From Streptococcus porci DSM 23759 (GTDB lineage: Bacteria; Bacillota; Bacilli; Lactobacillales; Streptococcaceae), in assembly GCF_000423765.1 (NCBI RefSeq), contig NZ_AUIP01000001.1:205283-269282 (forward strand): a stretch of 64,000 nt of DNA, given 5' to 3'. Below, piece by piece: positions 53,724-62,797 of the stretch. The notes below the pieces were generated by a model. That model was not told the origin of the DNA and made no database searches. It saw only the letters and a program-made list of their open reading frames with translations. The first letter of the stretch is position 1, and each line of letters opens with the position of its first letter. The position numbers and the translations under genes are program-made.

Positions 53724-54754
53724 AGATTACCGATAATTGCTGCGGTCATTTGATCAGTTGTAGCATCTCCACCAAGATCTCGGGTCAGGATACCTTGAGC
53801 TAAAGTTTTGTCAACTGCCTTCTCAATCATGGCTGCGCCAGCATTTTCTCCGAAAGAATCGCGGAGCATCATAGCTACCGAGAGGATCATGGAAATAGGG
53901 TTGGCAATACCTTGCCCAGCGATATCAGGGGCAGAGCCGTGAATAGGCTCATAAAGGCTAGGGCCATCAGCCGAATGACTGGCAGATGGCATCACACCAA
54001 GGGTTCCAGGGAGAACAGAAGCCTCATCCGACAAGATGTCTCCAAAGAGGTTTTCGGTCACAATAACGTCAAAACGAGCTGGATTCGTAATCATAATCAT
54101 TGCTGCGCTGTCCACCAACTGATGTTCCAAAGTCACGTCTGGATAGTCTTTGGCAACCTCAGTAGCCACTTGACGCCAGAGCTTTGAAGTAGCAAGGACA
54201 TTTTGCTTGTCAATGCTGGTCACTTTTTTGCCACGGCCTCTAGCAATCTCAAAAGCCTTGACCATAATACGACGAATTTCTTCAGCCGTGTAATCATTGT
54301 GATCGCGTGCCTTATCCGCCTCTAGAATATGATCGCCGAAGTAAATGCCTCCCGTCAACTCCCGAACCACGATAAAATCAACCCCTTCAATACGCTCTGC
54401 CTTAAGTGGAGACAAATGTTTGAGAGCATCGAAGATTTTTACTGGACGAATATTGGCAAAAAGATTGAGTTCTTTGCGAATGGCAAGTAAACCTTGTTCT
54501 GGACGAACAGGTGCCCCATCGTATTGCGGACCACCAATAGCAGCTAAAAGGATAGCATCCGCAGTCTTTGCTGCTGACAGGGTTTCCTCAGGCAGTGGGT
54601 GACCAGAGACGTCAATTCCTGCACCACCGAAGGGTTTATCTTCTAAGTCATAGTCAAAATCAATCTTTTCAGCCACAGCTTTTAGAACCTGAAGTCCCGC
54701 CGCCATAATTTCTGGTCCAATACCATCACCTGCTAAGGTTACAATTTTTTTCAT
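53720..54754 (-). CDS. leuB: 3-isopropylmalate dehydrogenase
   Basis: A 344-residue NAD-dependent beta-decarboxylating dehydrogenase. Landmarks are IVTLAGDGIGPEIMAAGLQ (about residues 4-22), VVRELTGGIYFGDH (about 133-146), the metal/substrate signature NLFGDILSDEASVLPGTLG (about 236-254) and EPIHGSAPDIAGQGIANPI. ATG 54754 is used; an in-frame GTG two codons upstream forms part of the AGAGGTG ribosome site. It follows leuA by 12 bases. Confidence 0.96.
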   Translation of the reverse strand: MKKIVTLAGDGIGPEIMAAGLQVLKAVAEKIDFDYDLEDKPFGGAGIDVSGHPLPEETLSAAKTADAILLAAIGGPQYDGAPVRPEQGLLAIRKELNLFANIRPVKIFDALKHLSPLKAERIEGVDFIVVRELTGGIYFGDHILEADKARDHNDYTAEEIRRIMVKAFEIARGRGKKVTSIDKQNVLATSKLWRQVATEVAKDYPDVTLEHQLVDSAAMIMITNPARFDVIVTENLFGDILSDEASVLPGTLGVMPSASHSADGPSLYEPIHGSAPDIAGQGIANPISMILSVAMMLRDSFGENAGAAMIEKAVDKTLAQGILTRDLGGDATTDQMTAAIIGNL

Positions 54755-54766
54755 AGTCACCTCTTT

Positions 54767-56320
54767 TTAAATATCTCGGTAAGAGATTTTGCGACCAATC
54801 TCGCCAGCATTTTCTTTTTGGACAAAAGTATTTGCGTTGACATAAGCAATAGCCCCTGCTTTCAGAACGTCAAAATCAATACCAGACGCATTGAAGATAG
54901 TTCCTGTATCAACATTTTCAACTGAAACAGACACACGAGCTTGAGCATCAATTCCTCCGGTTACAGCATCGATATTGTAGCTCAGCAGTTTAACCGTTTG
55001 ATTGAAGAATTTGTCAACGGCGTTAAAGACTGCCTCAACTGAACCCTTACCATTAGCAATCACATCAACACTTTCAGCTTCTTCGTTTATCATATTAACA
55101 ATAGCGGTTACAGTATCATCGTCATTTGATGTCACTTTCAAATCGTTGAAGTGGAATCCTTCAGGGTTTTCAATCTCATTTCCATCAACGAGAGCCACAA
55201 TATCAGCATCCGTGATATCTTGTTTTTTATCGGCCAATTTCTTGAATTTGGCAAAGAGCACAGCAATTTCTTTTTCCTCAAAATCCAGTTGCAACTCTTT
55301 AAGTTTTTCGACAAAAGCATGGCGACCAGAAAGTTTGCCAAGGGGCAGAGAATTTTTCTTAACACCAACGAGCTCTGGGGTGATGATTTCGTAAGTGAGT
55401 GGGTTTTTGAGAACACCGTCCTGATGAATCCCAGATTCGTGAGAGAAGGCATTACCGCCAACCACCGCCTTGTTTTTTGGAATTGGAATACCTGAAAAGC
55501 GTGACACCATTTCAGAGGTGTTGATGGTTTCTTTTAGGACAATGGCAGAGCTGGCTTGATAGTAATCCTCACGAATATTGAGAGCAACAGCTACTTCTTC
55601 CAGAGCTGCATTCCCCGCACGCTCGCCGATGCCATTAATCGTCCCTTCAACACGTCCAGCACCGTTTTTAATAGCTGCAAGAGTGTTGGCAACAGCCATT
55701 CCCAAATCGTTATGACAATGTGGACTGAATATCACCTGATGATCTGATGTCACATGTTCAATCAGATATTTAAAGATATATCCATATTCTTCTGGCGTCG
55801 TAAAACCTACCGTATCTGGAATATTGATATAGGTTGCCCCTGCATCGACCGCTGTCTGAACCACCTGAAGCAAAAAGTCCAGTTCCGTTCGTGTCGCATC
55901 TTCTGGTGAAAATTCCACAATGTCAAAGAATTGACGTGCATAAGTCACATGTTCTGTGATAATATCTAAAATCTCTTCTTTGGATTTTTTCAGCTTAAAC
56001 TCACGATGAATTGGACTTGAAGCTACAAAAACATGAATTTGCGGAAATTTAGCATCCTTGATTGCTTCATAACACGCGTCAATATCAGCTTTCACACAAC
56101 GAGCCAAACCAGAAACCGCTGTTTTCGTCATTGCTGCTGAAATCTGCTTAACTGCTTCAAAAGAATCTGGACTAGCTGCTGGAAAACCTGCCTCAATCGT
56201 GGAAATTCCCCACTTTTCCAACTGTTTAGCGATAGCAACTTTTTCTTTAATCGAAAAATTGACTCCTGGTGTCTGCTCTCCATCACGGAGTGTCGTATCT
56301 AGAAATTCAACTTGGTGCAT
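54767..56320 (-). CDS. leuA: 2-isopropylmalate synthase
   Basis: A 517-residue enzyme that starts leucine synthesis from acetyl-CoA and 2-oxoisovalerate. The TIM-barrel has [16 protein letters not shown] (about residues 8-23), the metal site [19 protein letters not shown] (about 199-217) and [18 protein letters not shown] (about 226-243). The C-terminal regulatory domain (about 390-510) is present, so feedback by leucine is expected. It is the first gene of leuABCD, behind a leader-peptide attenuator and a CodY-boxed promoter. SD is AAAGAGG. Confidence 0.96.
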   Translation of the reverse strand: MHQVEFLDTTLRDGEQTPGVNFSIKEKVAIAKQLEKWGISTIEAGFPAASPDSFEAVKQISAAMTKTAVSGLARCVKADIDACYEAIKDAKFPQIHVFVASSPIHREFKLKKSKEEILDIITEHVTYARQFFDIVEFSPEDATRTELDFLLQVVQTAVDAGATYINIPDTVGFTTPEEYGYIFKYLIEHVTSDHQVIFSPHCHNDLGMAVANTLAAIKNGAGRVEGTINGIGERAGNAALEEVAVALNIREDYYQASSAIVLKETINTSEMVSRFSGIPIPKNKAVVGGNAFSHESGIHQDGVLKNPLTYEIITPELVGVKKNSLPLGKLSGRHAFVEKLKELQLDFEEKEIAVLFAKFKKLADKKQDITDADIVALVDGNEIENPEGFHFNDLKVTSNDDDTVTAIVNMINEEAESVDVIANGKGSVEAVFNAVDKFFNQTVKLLSYNIDAVTGGIDAQARVSVSVENVDTGTIFNASGIDFDVLKAGAIAYVNANTFVQKENAGEIGRKISYRDI

Positions 56321-56350
56321 AAAAGACCTCTTTCTAAGCTAAAAATGTAA

Positions 56351-56380
56351 AAAACTCACTTGGAAATCCAAGCGAGTTTT
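56351..56380 (-). terminator. Attenuator terminator of the leucine operon
   Basis: Minus strand AACTCGCTTGGA / TCCAAGTGAGTT then TTTT. Upstream CCAAGCG can pair with CGCTTGG of this stem to form an antiterminator, as in peptide-controlled attenuation. Confidence 0.85.
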
Positions 56381-56422
56381 ACTTTCCCGCTTGGTATGCC
56401 AAACAGGACTAATGCTGATGCA

Positions 56423-56470
56423 CTAGCCCTCTATCCTCAATAGCAAAACTGTTGTCATTGAAAATGGCAT
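56423..56470 (-). CDS. Leucine operon leader peptide
   Basis: A 15-residue peptide, MPFSMTTVLLLRIEG, with three consecutive Leu codons (TTG CTA TTG) and an upstream GAGGAGA site. It is followed by a pause-type hairpin (GGGCTAGTGC / GCATTAGTCC), an antiterminator segment and a terminator before leuA. Slow translation at the Leu codons when leucyl-tRNA is scarce should prevent the terminator. Confidence 0.82.
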   Translation of the reverse strand: MPFSMTTVLLLRIEG

Positions 56471-56501
56471 TTACTGTCTCCTCTTATGTAAGTTACTAAA
56501 T

Positions 56502-56530
56502 ATTCTACAATTTTCAGACTATTCTGTCAA
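56502..56530 (-). promoter_or_regulatory. leuA promoter with CodY-like box in the spacer
   Basis: Minus strand: TTGACA (56525-56530), 17 bases, TAGAAT (56502-56507). AATAGTCTGAAAATT (56509-56523) in the spacer matches the CodY consensus at 13 of 15 positions, the same layout as at gdhA. Confidence 0.72.
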
Positions 56531-56556
56531 GATAAAATCTTATTTTTCGCAAAAAT

Positions 56557-56583
56557 AAAAGCACACTCTCTGCAAGTGCACTT
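56557..56583 (-). terminator. Terminator of the murB-potABCD operon
   Basis: Minus strand AAGTGCACT / AGTGTGCTT (with G-U pairs) followed by TTATTTTT, just after the potD stop. Confidence 0.7.
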
Positions 56584-56592
56584 CTATTGATA

Positions 56593-57660
56593 TTATTTTC
56601 GGTACATTTTGAATTGTAGATAGAGATCGTTGTAGACACCTAACCAGTGTGAGCCTAGATTATCATAGACTTCTAAGTTCTTAAGTGTATCTTGATCTGG
56701 GTAGAAAGCCTTATCAGAAGTCACATCCTCAGGCAACAGTTCCCTTGCCTTTGAGTTTGGTGTGGCATAGCCAATATATTCGGCGTTCTGCGCAGCATTT
56801 TCAGGGTCAAGCATAAAGTTGATAAAGGCATAAGCCTCGTCGTAGTGCTTAGCAGTCTTTGGAATAACGATATTATCAAACCAGAGGTTAGACCCCTCAT
56901 TTGGGACAACATAGACCAAATCTTCGTTACCATCAAGCATTTCACTGGCTTCACCCGAGAAAGAAACACCTATAGCCGCATCACCCTGAATCATGTACCC
57001 CTTGAGTTCATCACCAACAATAGCTTTAATATTCGGCGTCAGTTCATTGAGCTTGGCTTCAACAACCGCCAGTTCGACCTTATCTTTACTATTTAGGCTG
57101 TAACCAAAAGAATTGAGACCCAATCCCATAACTTCACGGGCGCCGTCAACCAGAAGAATATCGTTTTTGTATTCCGGTCGCCATAAGTCTTCCCAGTGTG
57201 CTGGAGCTTTGTTGACCATGGTTTTATTGTAAACAATTCCCAGAGTTCCCCAGAAATAAGGGATAGAATAATCATTATTGGGATCAAAACTAAGGTTTTT
57301 AAACTCATCACCGATGTTATCAAAGCCGATAATTTTTGACTTATCGAGCTTAACTAGCATGTTTTCTTCCAGCATTTTGGAAATCATGTACTCACTTGGT
57401 ACGGCTAGGTCATAGGTGGTACCGCCCTGCTTGATTTTGGTATACATGGCCTCGTTTGAGTCAAAAGTTTCATACTGAACGTCGATGCCCGTTTCTTTTG
57501 TGAATTTTTTTATAAGATCGGGATCAATATAATCTCCCCAGTTGTAAATGACTAGCTTTTCAGCAGCTGAGCCTGAGCTATTTTTCATAATCAGACTCGT
57601 CGTAAATAGCAGAACGACGATGGCTAAGATACCTGCGATAAAAGAATACAGTCTACGCAT
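56593..57660 (-). CDS. potD: Spermidine/putrescine-binding protein
   Basis: A 355-residue extracellular solute-binding protein for polyamines. After one N-terminal hydrophobic segment (YSFIAGILAIVVLLFTTSLI, about residues 4-23) it has the PotD pattern VIYNWGDYIDPDLIKKF (about 36-52), YDLAVPSEYMISKMLEE and GDAAIGVSFSGEASEM (about 223-238). There is no lipobox Cys, so it is probably held by an uncleaved anchor. ATG 57660 has AAGGAGG upstream and overlaps the potC end by eight bases. Confidence 0.92.
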   Translation of the reverse strand: MRRLYSFIAGILAIVVLLFTTSLIMKNSSGSAAEKLVIYNWGDYIDPDLIKKFTKETGIDVQYETFDSNEAMYTKIKQGGTTYDLAVPSEYMISKMLEENMLVKLDKSKIIGFDNIGDEFKNLSFDPNNDYSIPYFWGTLGIVYNKTMVNKAPAHWEDLWRPEYKNDILLVDGAREVMGLGLNSFGYSLNSKDKVELAVVEAKLNELTPNIKAIVGDELKGYMIQGDAAIGVSFSGEASEMLDGNEDLVYVVPNEGSNLWFDNIVIPKTAKHYDEAYAFINFMLDPENAAQNAEYIGYATPNSKARELLPEDVTSDKAFYPDQDTLKNLEVYDNLGSHWLGVYNDLYLQFKMYRK

Positions 57661-58429
57661 GCTTTTCCTCCTTCTCCTGTGAAATGAAGTAATAACCAAT
57701 CACCAAAATGATTGAAAAGAGAAAGACGACAGTTGATAGAGCATTGATTTCTAAAGACACTCCCTTTCGGGCGCGTGAGTAAATCTCAACCGCCAAGGTC
57801 GAAAAGCCATTTCCTGTGACAAAGAAGGTCACCGCAAAATCATCCAGCGAATACGTAAAGGCCATAAAATAGCCCGCAATAATTCCCGGAGTCAAGTAGG
57901 GTAACATAACTTCTTTCAACATTTGAAAGCGTGTCGCACCCAAATCGTAAGCTGCATTAACCATGTCATAATTCATGCCCTTGAGGCGGGGAAGAACCAT
58001 AAGCACCACAATCGGAATGGAAAAGGCCACATGACTAAGTAAGACCGATAGAAAACCCAGTTGCCACTTGATTTGTGTAAAAAGAATCAAGAAACTGGCA
58101 CCAATCATAACATCTGGTGCTACCATGAGCACATTATTGGCAGATAACAACCCCGTTTGTAAACGACGGCGGGTCTGATGGATGTAAATAGCTCCAAAAG
58201 TACCGATAATGGTCGCTAATAATGCAGACAGAAAGGCTAAGAAGAAGGTTTCAACCAAGATTAACATCAGGCGACTATCCCCAAACATGGTCTGATAATG
58301 CTCTAAGGTAAAGCCTGTAAAGCCATTCATATCCCCACCTTGATTGAAGGAATAAACAATCAAGTAAACAATCGGAATATAAAGGATCAGAAAGACCAGC
58401 GCCAAATAAAGATTTGCTAATTTTTTCAT
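57653..58429 (-). CDS. potC: Polyamine ABC transporter permease PotC
   Basis: A 258-residue permease with six membrane helices. The EAA loop that contacts the ATPase is AAYDLGATRFQMLKEVMLP (about residues 169-187). The N terminus LANLYLALVFLILYIPIVYL is typical for PotC/YdcV. ATG 58429 has AAAGGAGAG upstream; a four-base overlap links it to potB. Confidence 0.93.
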   Translation of the reverse strand: MKKLANLYLALVFLILYIPIVYLIVYSFNQGGDMNGFTGFTLEHYQTMFGDSRLMLILVETFFLAFLSALLATIIGTFGAIYIHQTRRRLQTGLLSANNVLMVAPDVMIGASFLILFTQIKWQLGFLSVLLSHVAFSIPIVVLMVLPRLKGMNYDMVNAAYDLGATRFQMLKEVMLPYLTPGIIAGYFMAFTYSLDDFAVTFFVTGNGFSTLAVEIYSRARKGVSLEINALSTVVFLFSIILVIGYYFISQEKEEKHA

Positions 58430-59223
58430 TGGCGTCTCTCCTTTGTAAACCACATGGTGGCAATCATAGCCCCAATCAAAATCACACCGATGGTTGAACC
58501 CATTCCCCAGTTTTCAGTTGTGAGGAAATGCTGCTCGATAGCGGTCCCTAGCGTAATCACGCGATTACCACCAATCAAACGTGTCAACATAAAGAGGGAT
58601 AAACTCGGAATAAAGACCGATTGAACGCCTGAGCGCACCCCGTTGAGAGATAGTGGAAAAATCACTTTCCTAAAGGTTTGCGCCTCAGTCGCACCAAGAT
58701 CGCGACTGGCATTGATCACATTACCATCGATATCATCAAGGGCATTGAAAATTGGCAAAATCATAAAGGGCAACTCAATATAGGCCGCTACAAAAATGAA
58801 TGAAAAATCCGTAAAGAGGATTTGTTGCGATCCAATTCCCATGAAGGATAAGAAAGCATTGACACCACCTTGCTGTCCAAAAATTCCCATAAAAGCATAA
58901 GCCTTTAACAAAAGGTTTACCCAGGTCGGTAGAACAACTAGCATTAGCCAAAGTTGCTTGTGCTTGAGTTTTGTCAAGAGTAAGGCTGCTGGGTAAGCAA
59001 TCAAAAAGGTTGCTAAGGTAATGATGACTGCGTAGAGTACCGAGTTAAAACTCATGCGCAGATAGGTCCAACTGGAGAAAAAAGTTCCATAGTTAGCTAA
59101 GGTAAAGTTCCCTGACTGATCAAATAAGGATTTCCAGAGCAATAGCGTTACGGGAGCCAGAACAAAAAGCAAAAGCCAGAGAATATAGGGAGCTGAAAAA
59201 GCAATATTAGAGGTTTTCTTCAT
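58426..59223 (-). CDS. potB: Polyamine ABC transporter permease PotB
   Basis: A 265-residue permease with six helices. The EAA loop is [19 protein letters not shown] (about residues 172-190). It pairs with PotC to form the channel for putrescine or spermidine. ATG 59223 has GAGGAACG upstream; it overlaps the potA end by 17 bases, indicating coupling. Confidence 0.93.
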   Translation of the reverse strand: MKKTSNIAFSAPYILWLLLFVLAPVTLLLWKSLFDQSGNFTLANYGTFFSSWTYLRMSFNSVLYAVIITLATFLIAYPAALLLTKLKHKQLWLMLVVLPTWVNLLLKAYAFMGIFGQQGGVNAFLSFMGIGSQQILFTDFSFIFVAAYIELPFMILPIFNALDDIDGNVINASRDLGATEAQTFRKVIFPLSLNGVRSGVQSVFIPSLSLFMLTRLIGGNRVITLGTAIEQHFLTTENWGMGSTIGVILIGAMIATMWFTKERRQ

Positions 59224-60361
59224 GACGTTCCTCCTCAATGGCATTGATGAGGCCGTCTTCTACTTCCTCCACTTCCACGTATTCTTCGATACGGGCATCA
59301 AATTCTTCTTCCGTTTCATTTAGGCGCATAATGTGGATGTCTTCAGGTTCGAAGTCTAGACCGATAATTTCACCGACAATAGCCTTTCGAGTCGAATGAA
59401 TCATCCATTCATTTCCTAGGTTATCGTAGGCAATGATTTCATAGTGTACTCCACGAAAAAGTTGAGTGTCCACCGTTACTTGTAACTTGCCCTCCTCTGG
59501 CAAAGTGATACGCAAATCTTCAGGACGGATAACCACTTCAACCGGTTCATTTGGACGCATACCACCATCCACAGCTTCAAAGCGTTTGCCATTGAACTCA
59601 ACCAAATAGTCTTCAATCATGACTCCCGGCAGAATGTTTGATTCCCCAATAAAAGTCGCTACAAAATGGTTAATTGGTTCGTCGTAAATATCAACAGGTG
59701 TTCCGGACTGAACAATCTCACCATCGTTCATGACAAAAATCCAGTCAGACATAGCAAGAGCTTCTTCCTGGTCGTGAGTAACGAAAACAAAGGTAATGCC
59801 CAATCGTTGTTGCAATTCGCGAAGTTCGTACTGCATTTCCGTACGTAATTTGAGATCCAAGGCTGATAATGGTTCATCAAGCAAGACCACGCGAGGCTGG
59901 TTGATGATGGCGCGAGCAATGGCAACACGCTGACGTTGGCCTCCAGATAATTTCTGAATAGAACGTTTTTCATAACCTTCCAAACGCACCATTCTCAGAG
60001 CTTCCGAGACACGCTCTGCTATTTCCTTTTTATCTATCTTTTTTATTTTTAGAGGAAAAGCCACGTTTTCAGCCACAGTCATGTGCGGAAAGAGAGCGTA
60101 ATTTTGGAATACTGTGTGCACATCACGCTGGTTGGTTGGGACATCATTGATACGTTTTCCATCCAGATAAACGTCCCCGCTAGAGGCATCTAATAGTCCT
60201 GCAATGATGTTTAAAATGGTTGATTTCCCAGAACCAGAAGCCCCGAGTAGAGTGTAAAACTTCCCTTCTTCAAGCTCAAAATTAATATTTTTTAGCACCT
60301 GTGTGCCAGAGTCCTCAAATGTCTTAGTGACATTTTTAAAGGCGATAATAGGTTGTTTCAA
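59207..60361 (-). CDS. potA: Polyamine ABC transporter ATPase PotA
   Basis: A 384-residue ATPase. Walker A is [18 protein letters not shown] (about residues 38-55), signature [16 protein letters not shown] (about 138-153), Walker [15 protein letters not shown] (about 157-170), switch His in [14 protein letters not shown]. The C-terminal TOBE-type regulatory domain (about 245-350) is present, and an acidic Glu-rich tail ([18 protein letters not shown]) extends beyond it. It follows murB by 137 bases. Confidence 0.95.
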   Translation of the reverse strand: MKQPIIAFKNVTKTFEDSGTQVLKNINFELEEGKFYTLLGASGSGKSTILNIIAGLLDASSGDVYLDGKRINDVPTNQRDVHTVFQNYALFPHMTVAENVAFPLKIKKIDKKEIAERVSEALRMVRLEGYEKRSIQKLSGGQRQRVAIARAIINQPRVVLLDEPLSALDLKLRTEMQYELRELQQRLGITFVFVTHDQEEALAMSDWIFVMNDGEIVQSGTPVDIYDEPINHFVATFIGESNILPGVMIEDYLVEFNGKRFEAVDGGMRPNEPVEVVIRPEDLRITLPEEGKLQVTVDTQLFRGVHYEIIAYDNLGNEWMIHSTRKAIVGEIIGLDFEPEDIHIMRLNETEEEFDARIEEYVEVEEVEDGLINAIEEERHEENL

Positions 60362-60498
60362 TAAACTTCTTCCTTTTTACGTATTGCAGATTAAGTAGGC
60401 TCTGCTAGGCCTTTTGGACATAGTGGTTAGTATTCTCACCCTTCATACTTTCTGAGACGATAGGCTCCACCCCCTTTGCTTAAACGTCGCTAGAATTG

Positions 60499-61395
60499 TT
60501 ATTTTTCCCCGATAATTCTCACTTCTGGCTCTAAAGTCACGCCAGAATGAGCCTTGACCTTCTGGATAACATCAGCAATCAAATTTTCATAATCGCTGGC
60601 AGTACCACAATCAACATTGACCATAAATCCAGCATGTTTGGTAGAAACTTCCACTCCACCAACGCGGTATCCCTTAAGTCCTGCTTCTGTGATTAAAGCT
60701 CCCGCAAAATAGCCATTTGGACGTTTGAAAACAGACCCGCAAGATGGTAATTCAAGTGGCTGCTTGAGCTCACGTAGATGGGTTAATCTTGCCATTTCTT
60801 GAGTGATTTGAGTGTAGTCGCCAGGTTTAAGAGCAAATTTTGCTGACAGGACAATAGCATTTGACTCCTGAACTGACGAATGACGGTATCCAAATCTCAA
60901 ATCGCGATTATCAATCGTAATGATCTCACCGTCTTCGGTCAAAAGCTGAGCAGATATAAGAACATGAGCAATCTCGCCACCGTAAGCACCTGCATTCATG
61001 AAAACAGCTCCGCCAATAGAGCCCGGAATCCCGCAGGCAAATTCAAAACCAGTCAAACTGTGGCGACTGGCAACTTTGGTTGTTTCAATCAGATTAGCGC
61101 CTGCCTCTGCTTCAATCACATAACCGGACACGGTTATTGTGGACATTTTTTCCAGCATGATAACCATGCCACGGATTCCACCGTCACGGACTATTAAATT
61201 ACTGGCATTTCCAAGAACCGTCCAATCCAGCGCGTGCTTTTTGGCAAAAGCCAAAAGACGCTGTAACTCGTAACGCGAGCGTGGAAACGCTAAGAGGTCA
61301 GCAGGTCCGCCAACCCTCGTATAAGTATAGTTACTCAGAGCCTCATTAAGACGAACGTCAACGCCGTCAAGCTCTGTTTTAATCAAATCTTTCAT
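60499..61395 (-). CDS. murB: UDP-N-acetylenolpyruvoylglucosamine reductase
   Basis: A 298-residue FAD enzyme of peptidoglycan precursor synthesis. FAD-binding sequence is [14 protein letters not shown] (about residues 24-37) and [17 protein letters not shown] (about 57-73). [20 protein letters not shown] (about 115-134), the YRHSSVQ region and [11 protein letters not shown] (catalytic Ser, about 223-233) follow. ATG 61395 is chosen because GGAAG lies ahead of it; the upstream ATG has no site. The murB-potABCD order is common in streptococci. Confidence 0.95.
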   Translation of the reverse strand: MKDLIKTELDGVDVRLNEALSNYTYTRVGGPADLLAFPRSRYELQRLLAFAKKHALDWTVLGNASNLIVRDGGIRGMVIMLEKMSTITVSGYVIEAEAGANLIETTKVASRHSLTGFEFACGIPGSIGGAVFMNAGAYGGEIAHVLISAQLLTEDGEIITIDNRDLRFGYRHSSVQESNAIVLSAKFALKPGDYTQITQEMARLTHLRELKQPLELPSCGSVFKRPNGYFAGALITEAGLKGYRVGGVEVSTKHAGFMVNVDCGTASDYENLIADVIQKVKAHSGVTLEPEVRIIGEK

Positions 61396-61478
61396 TATTT
61401 CTTCCATACATCAAAAAAATCAGCAAATAGCTGACTTTTATTATATCAAAAATAGCCCTATTTGACGATAGCTAGGAA

Positions 61479-62735
61479 TCACTTTAGCAAAAATGTTCTC
61501 ACCTGACTGATAAAGTAAAGCGACCCTGTTACCACAAATAACTGCTCATCATTTTCTTCACTCACTTGTTCTAACCATTGGGTGAAATCTGTCGTCCGCT
61601 GATACTTAGTTGGATAGGCTTCAAGCGCGACCGCATTAGGATAGTCAAAAGTAGTCACTGTTAAACTGTCAAAGTCTGATAACTGTTCAAGCATGGTGTT
61701 AATTGGCTTAGTGTCAATGGCAGCAAAAAGAATATGAACCTTCTTATCTGCATAGTCAGACTTAAGCAGATTAACTAGGACAGCCACACTCTCATCATTA
61801 TGAGCGCCATCAATCATAAGATTGTCAGCAATCATCTCAGTTCGTCCAAGCCATTTGGCCTCAGCAAGCGCCTCTTTGATGACTGCTGTGGTGACTTTGG
61901 GATAAGCTGGCGCTAGGATTAGGCTAGTCATAATAGATAGGCTTGCATTTGCCACCTGATGCTGTCCAGGCATGGCAAGTTTAACAGCTGATAAGGTCTC
62001 CTCGCGATAGGCAAAGTCAAAGGCTCTGCTATTTCCCAAAGCTTCAAAATCCTGACCTAGACGATACATGGGGCAAGAAAGGGTTGTCGCTGTCTTGATG
62101 AAGACCTCTAAAACATCCGTTTTGTCCTCGGCAAAGATAAAGGGAGTTTTCTCTTTTAAAACACCAACCTTTTGAGCCGCTATCTCTGCATAGGTTTCTC
62201 CCAAAATAGCCTGATGATCTAATCCGATTGAGGGACAAACTACTGCCAGAGGTTGGAAAACATTAGTGGAATCGTGGAGACCACCTAGCCCTGCCTCAAT
62301 CACTGCGATATCAACTGGATGAATCTCACCAAAATAGACAAACATCATAGTCGTAATGATTTCAAATTCTGTCGCTGATTTCAGGTCAGTTTCTAAAGGC
62401 AATCGGTCAACAACAGGCTTAACCATTTCGGCTACTTTGACCAAATCTTCCTTAGGAATCATGACACCGTTGAGAGAAATCCTTTCACGGAAGTCCATAA
62501 TGTAAGGCGAGGTAAAGGTCCCCACCTCATAACCTGCCTTAGTAAAAATACTTTGCAAATAATTGGTGGTAGACCCCTTACCATTTGTCCCCACAACGTG
62601 AATAGCTTTCAGATTATCTTGTGGATTCCCCAGCTCGGCAAGCATCCACTCCATACGCTTTACACCCGGTTTAATTCCGAATTTTAACTGACCATGAATC
62701 CAATCCAAGGTCTCTTGATAAGTCATTTTTGTCAT
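61479..62735 (-). CDS. folC: Folylpolyglutamate/dihydrofolate synthase
   Basis: A 418-residue Mur-ligase-like enzyme adding glutamate to folates. The ATP loop is IHVVGTNGKGSTTNYL (about residues 43-58), with FTSPYIMDFRERISLNG (about 74-90), the metal site EAGLGGLHDSTNVF (about 146-159) and DGAHNDESV (about 307-315). ATG 62735 has no ribosome site; a full promoter ends seven bases upstream, so the mRNA is probably leaderless. It acts with FolD and FolT, encoded elsewhere in the window, in folate use. Confidence 0.94.
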   Translation of the reverse strand: MTKMTYQETLDWIHGQLKFGIKPGVKRMEWMLAELGNPQDNLKAIHVVGTNGKGSTTNYLQSIFTKAGYEVGTFTSPYIMDFRERISLNGVMIPKEDLVKVAEMVKPVVDRLPLETDLKSATEFEIITTMMFVYFGEIHPVDIAVIEAGLGGLHDSTNVFQPLAVVCPSIGLDHQAILGETYAEIAAQKVGVLKEKTPFIFAEDKTDVLEVFIKTATTLSCPMYRLGQDFEALGNSRAFDFAYREETLSAVKLAMPGQHQVANASLSIMTSLILAPAYPKVTTAVIKEALAEAKWLGRTEMIADNLMIDGAHNDESVAVLVNLLKSDYADKKVHILFAAIDTKPINTMLEQLSDFDSLTVTTFDYPNAVALEAYPTKYQRTTDFTQWLEQVSEENDEQLFVVTGSLYFISQVRTFLLK

Positions 62736-62742
62736 AAGTATA

Positions 62743-62771
62743 AGTATAGCAGAAGATTAGAGGTAAAGCAA
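62743..62771 (-). promoter_or_regulatory. Leaderless promoter of folC
   Basis: Minus strand: TTGCTT (62766-62771), 17-base spacer ending TGC (extended -10), TATACT (62743-62748), then seven bases to ATG 62735. The start site is expected at the start codon. Confidence 0.6.
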
Positions 62772-62793
62772 AAGGTTGGAAAACCAACCTTTT
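62771..62793 (-). terminator. Terminator of the surface-protein gene
   Basis: Minus strand AAAGGTTGG / CCAACCTTT stem followed by TGCTTT; it overlaps the -35 of folC by one base. Confidence 0.7.
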
Positions 62794-62797
62794 ACTT

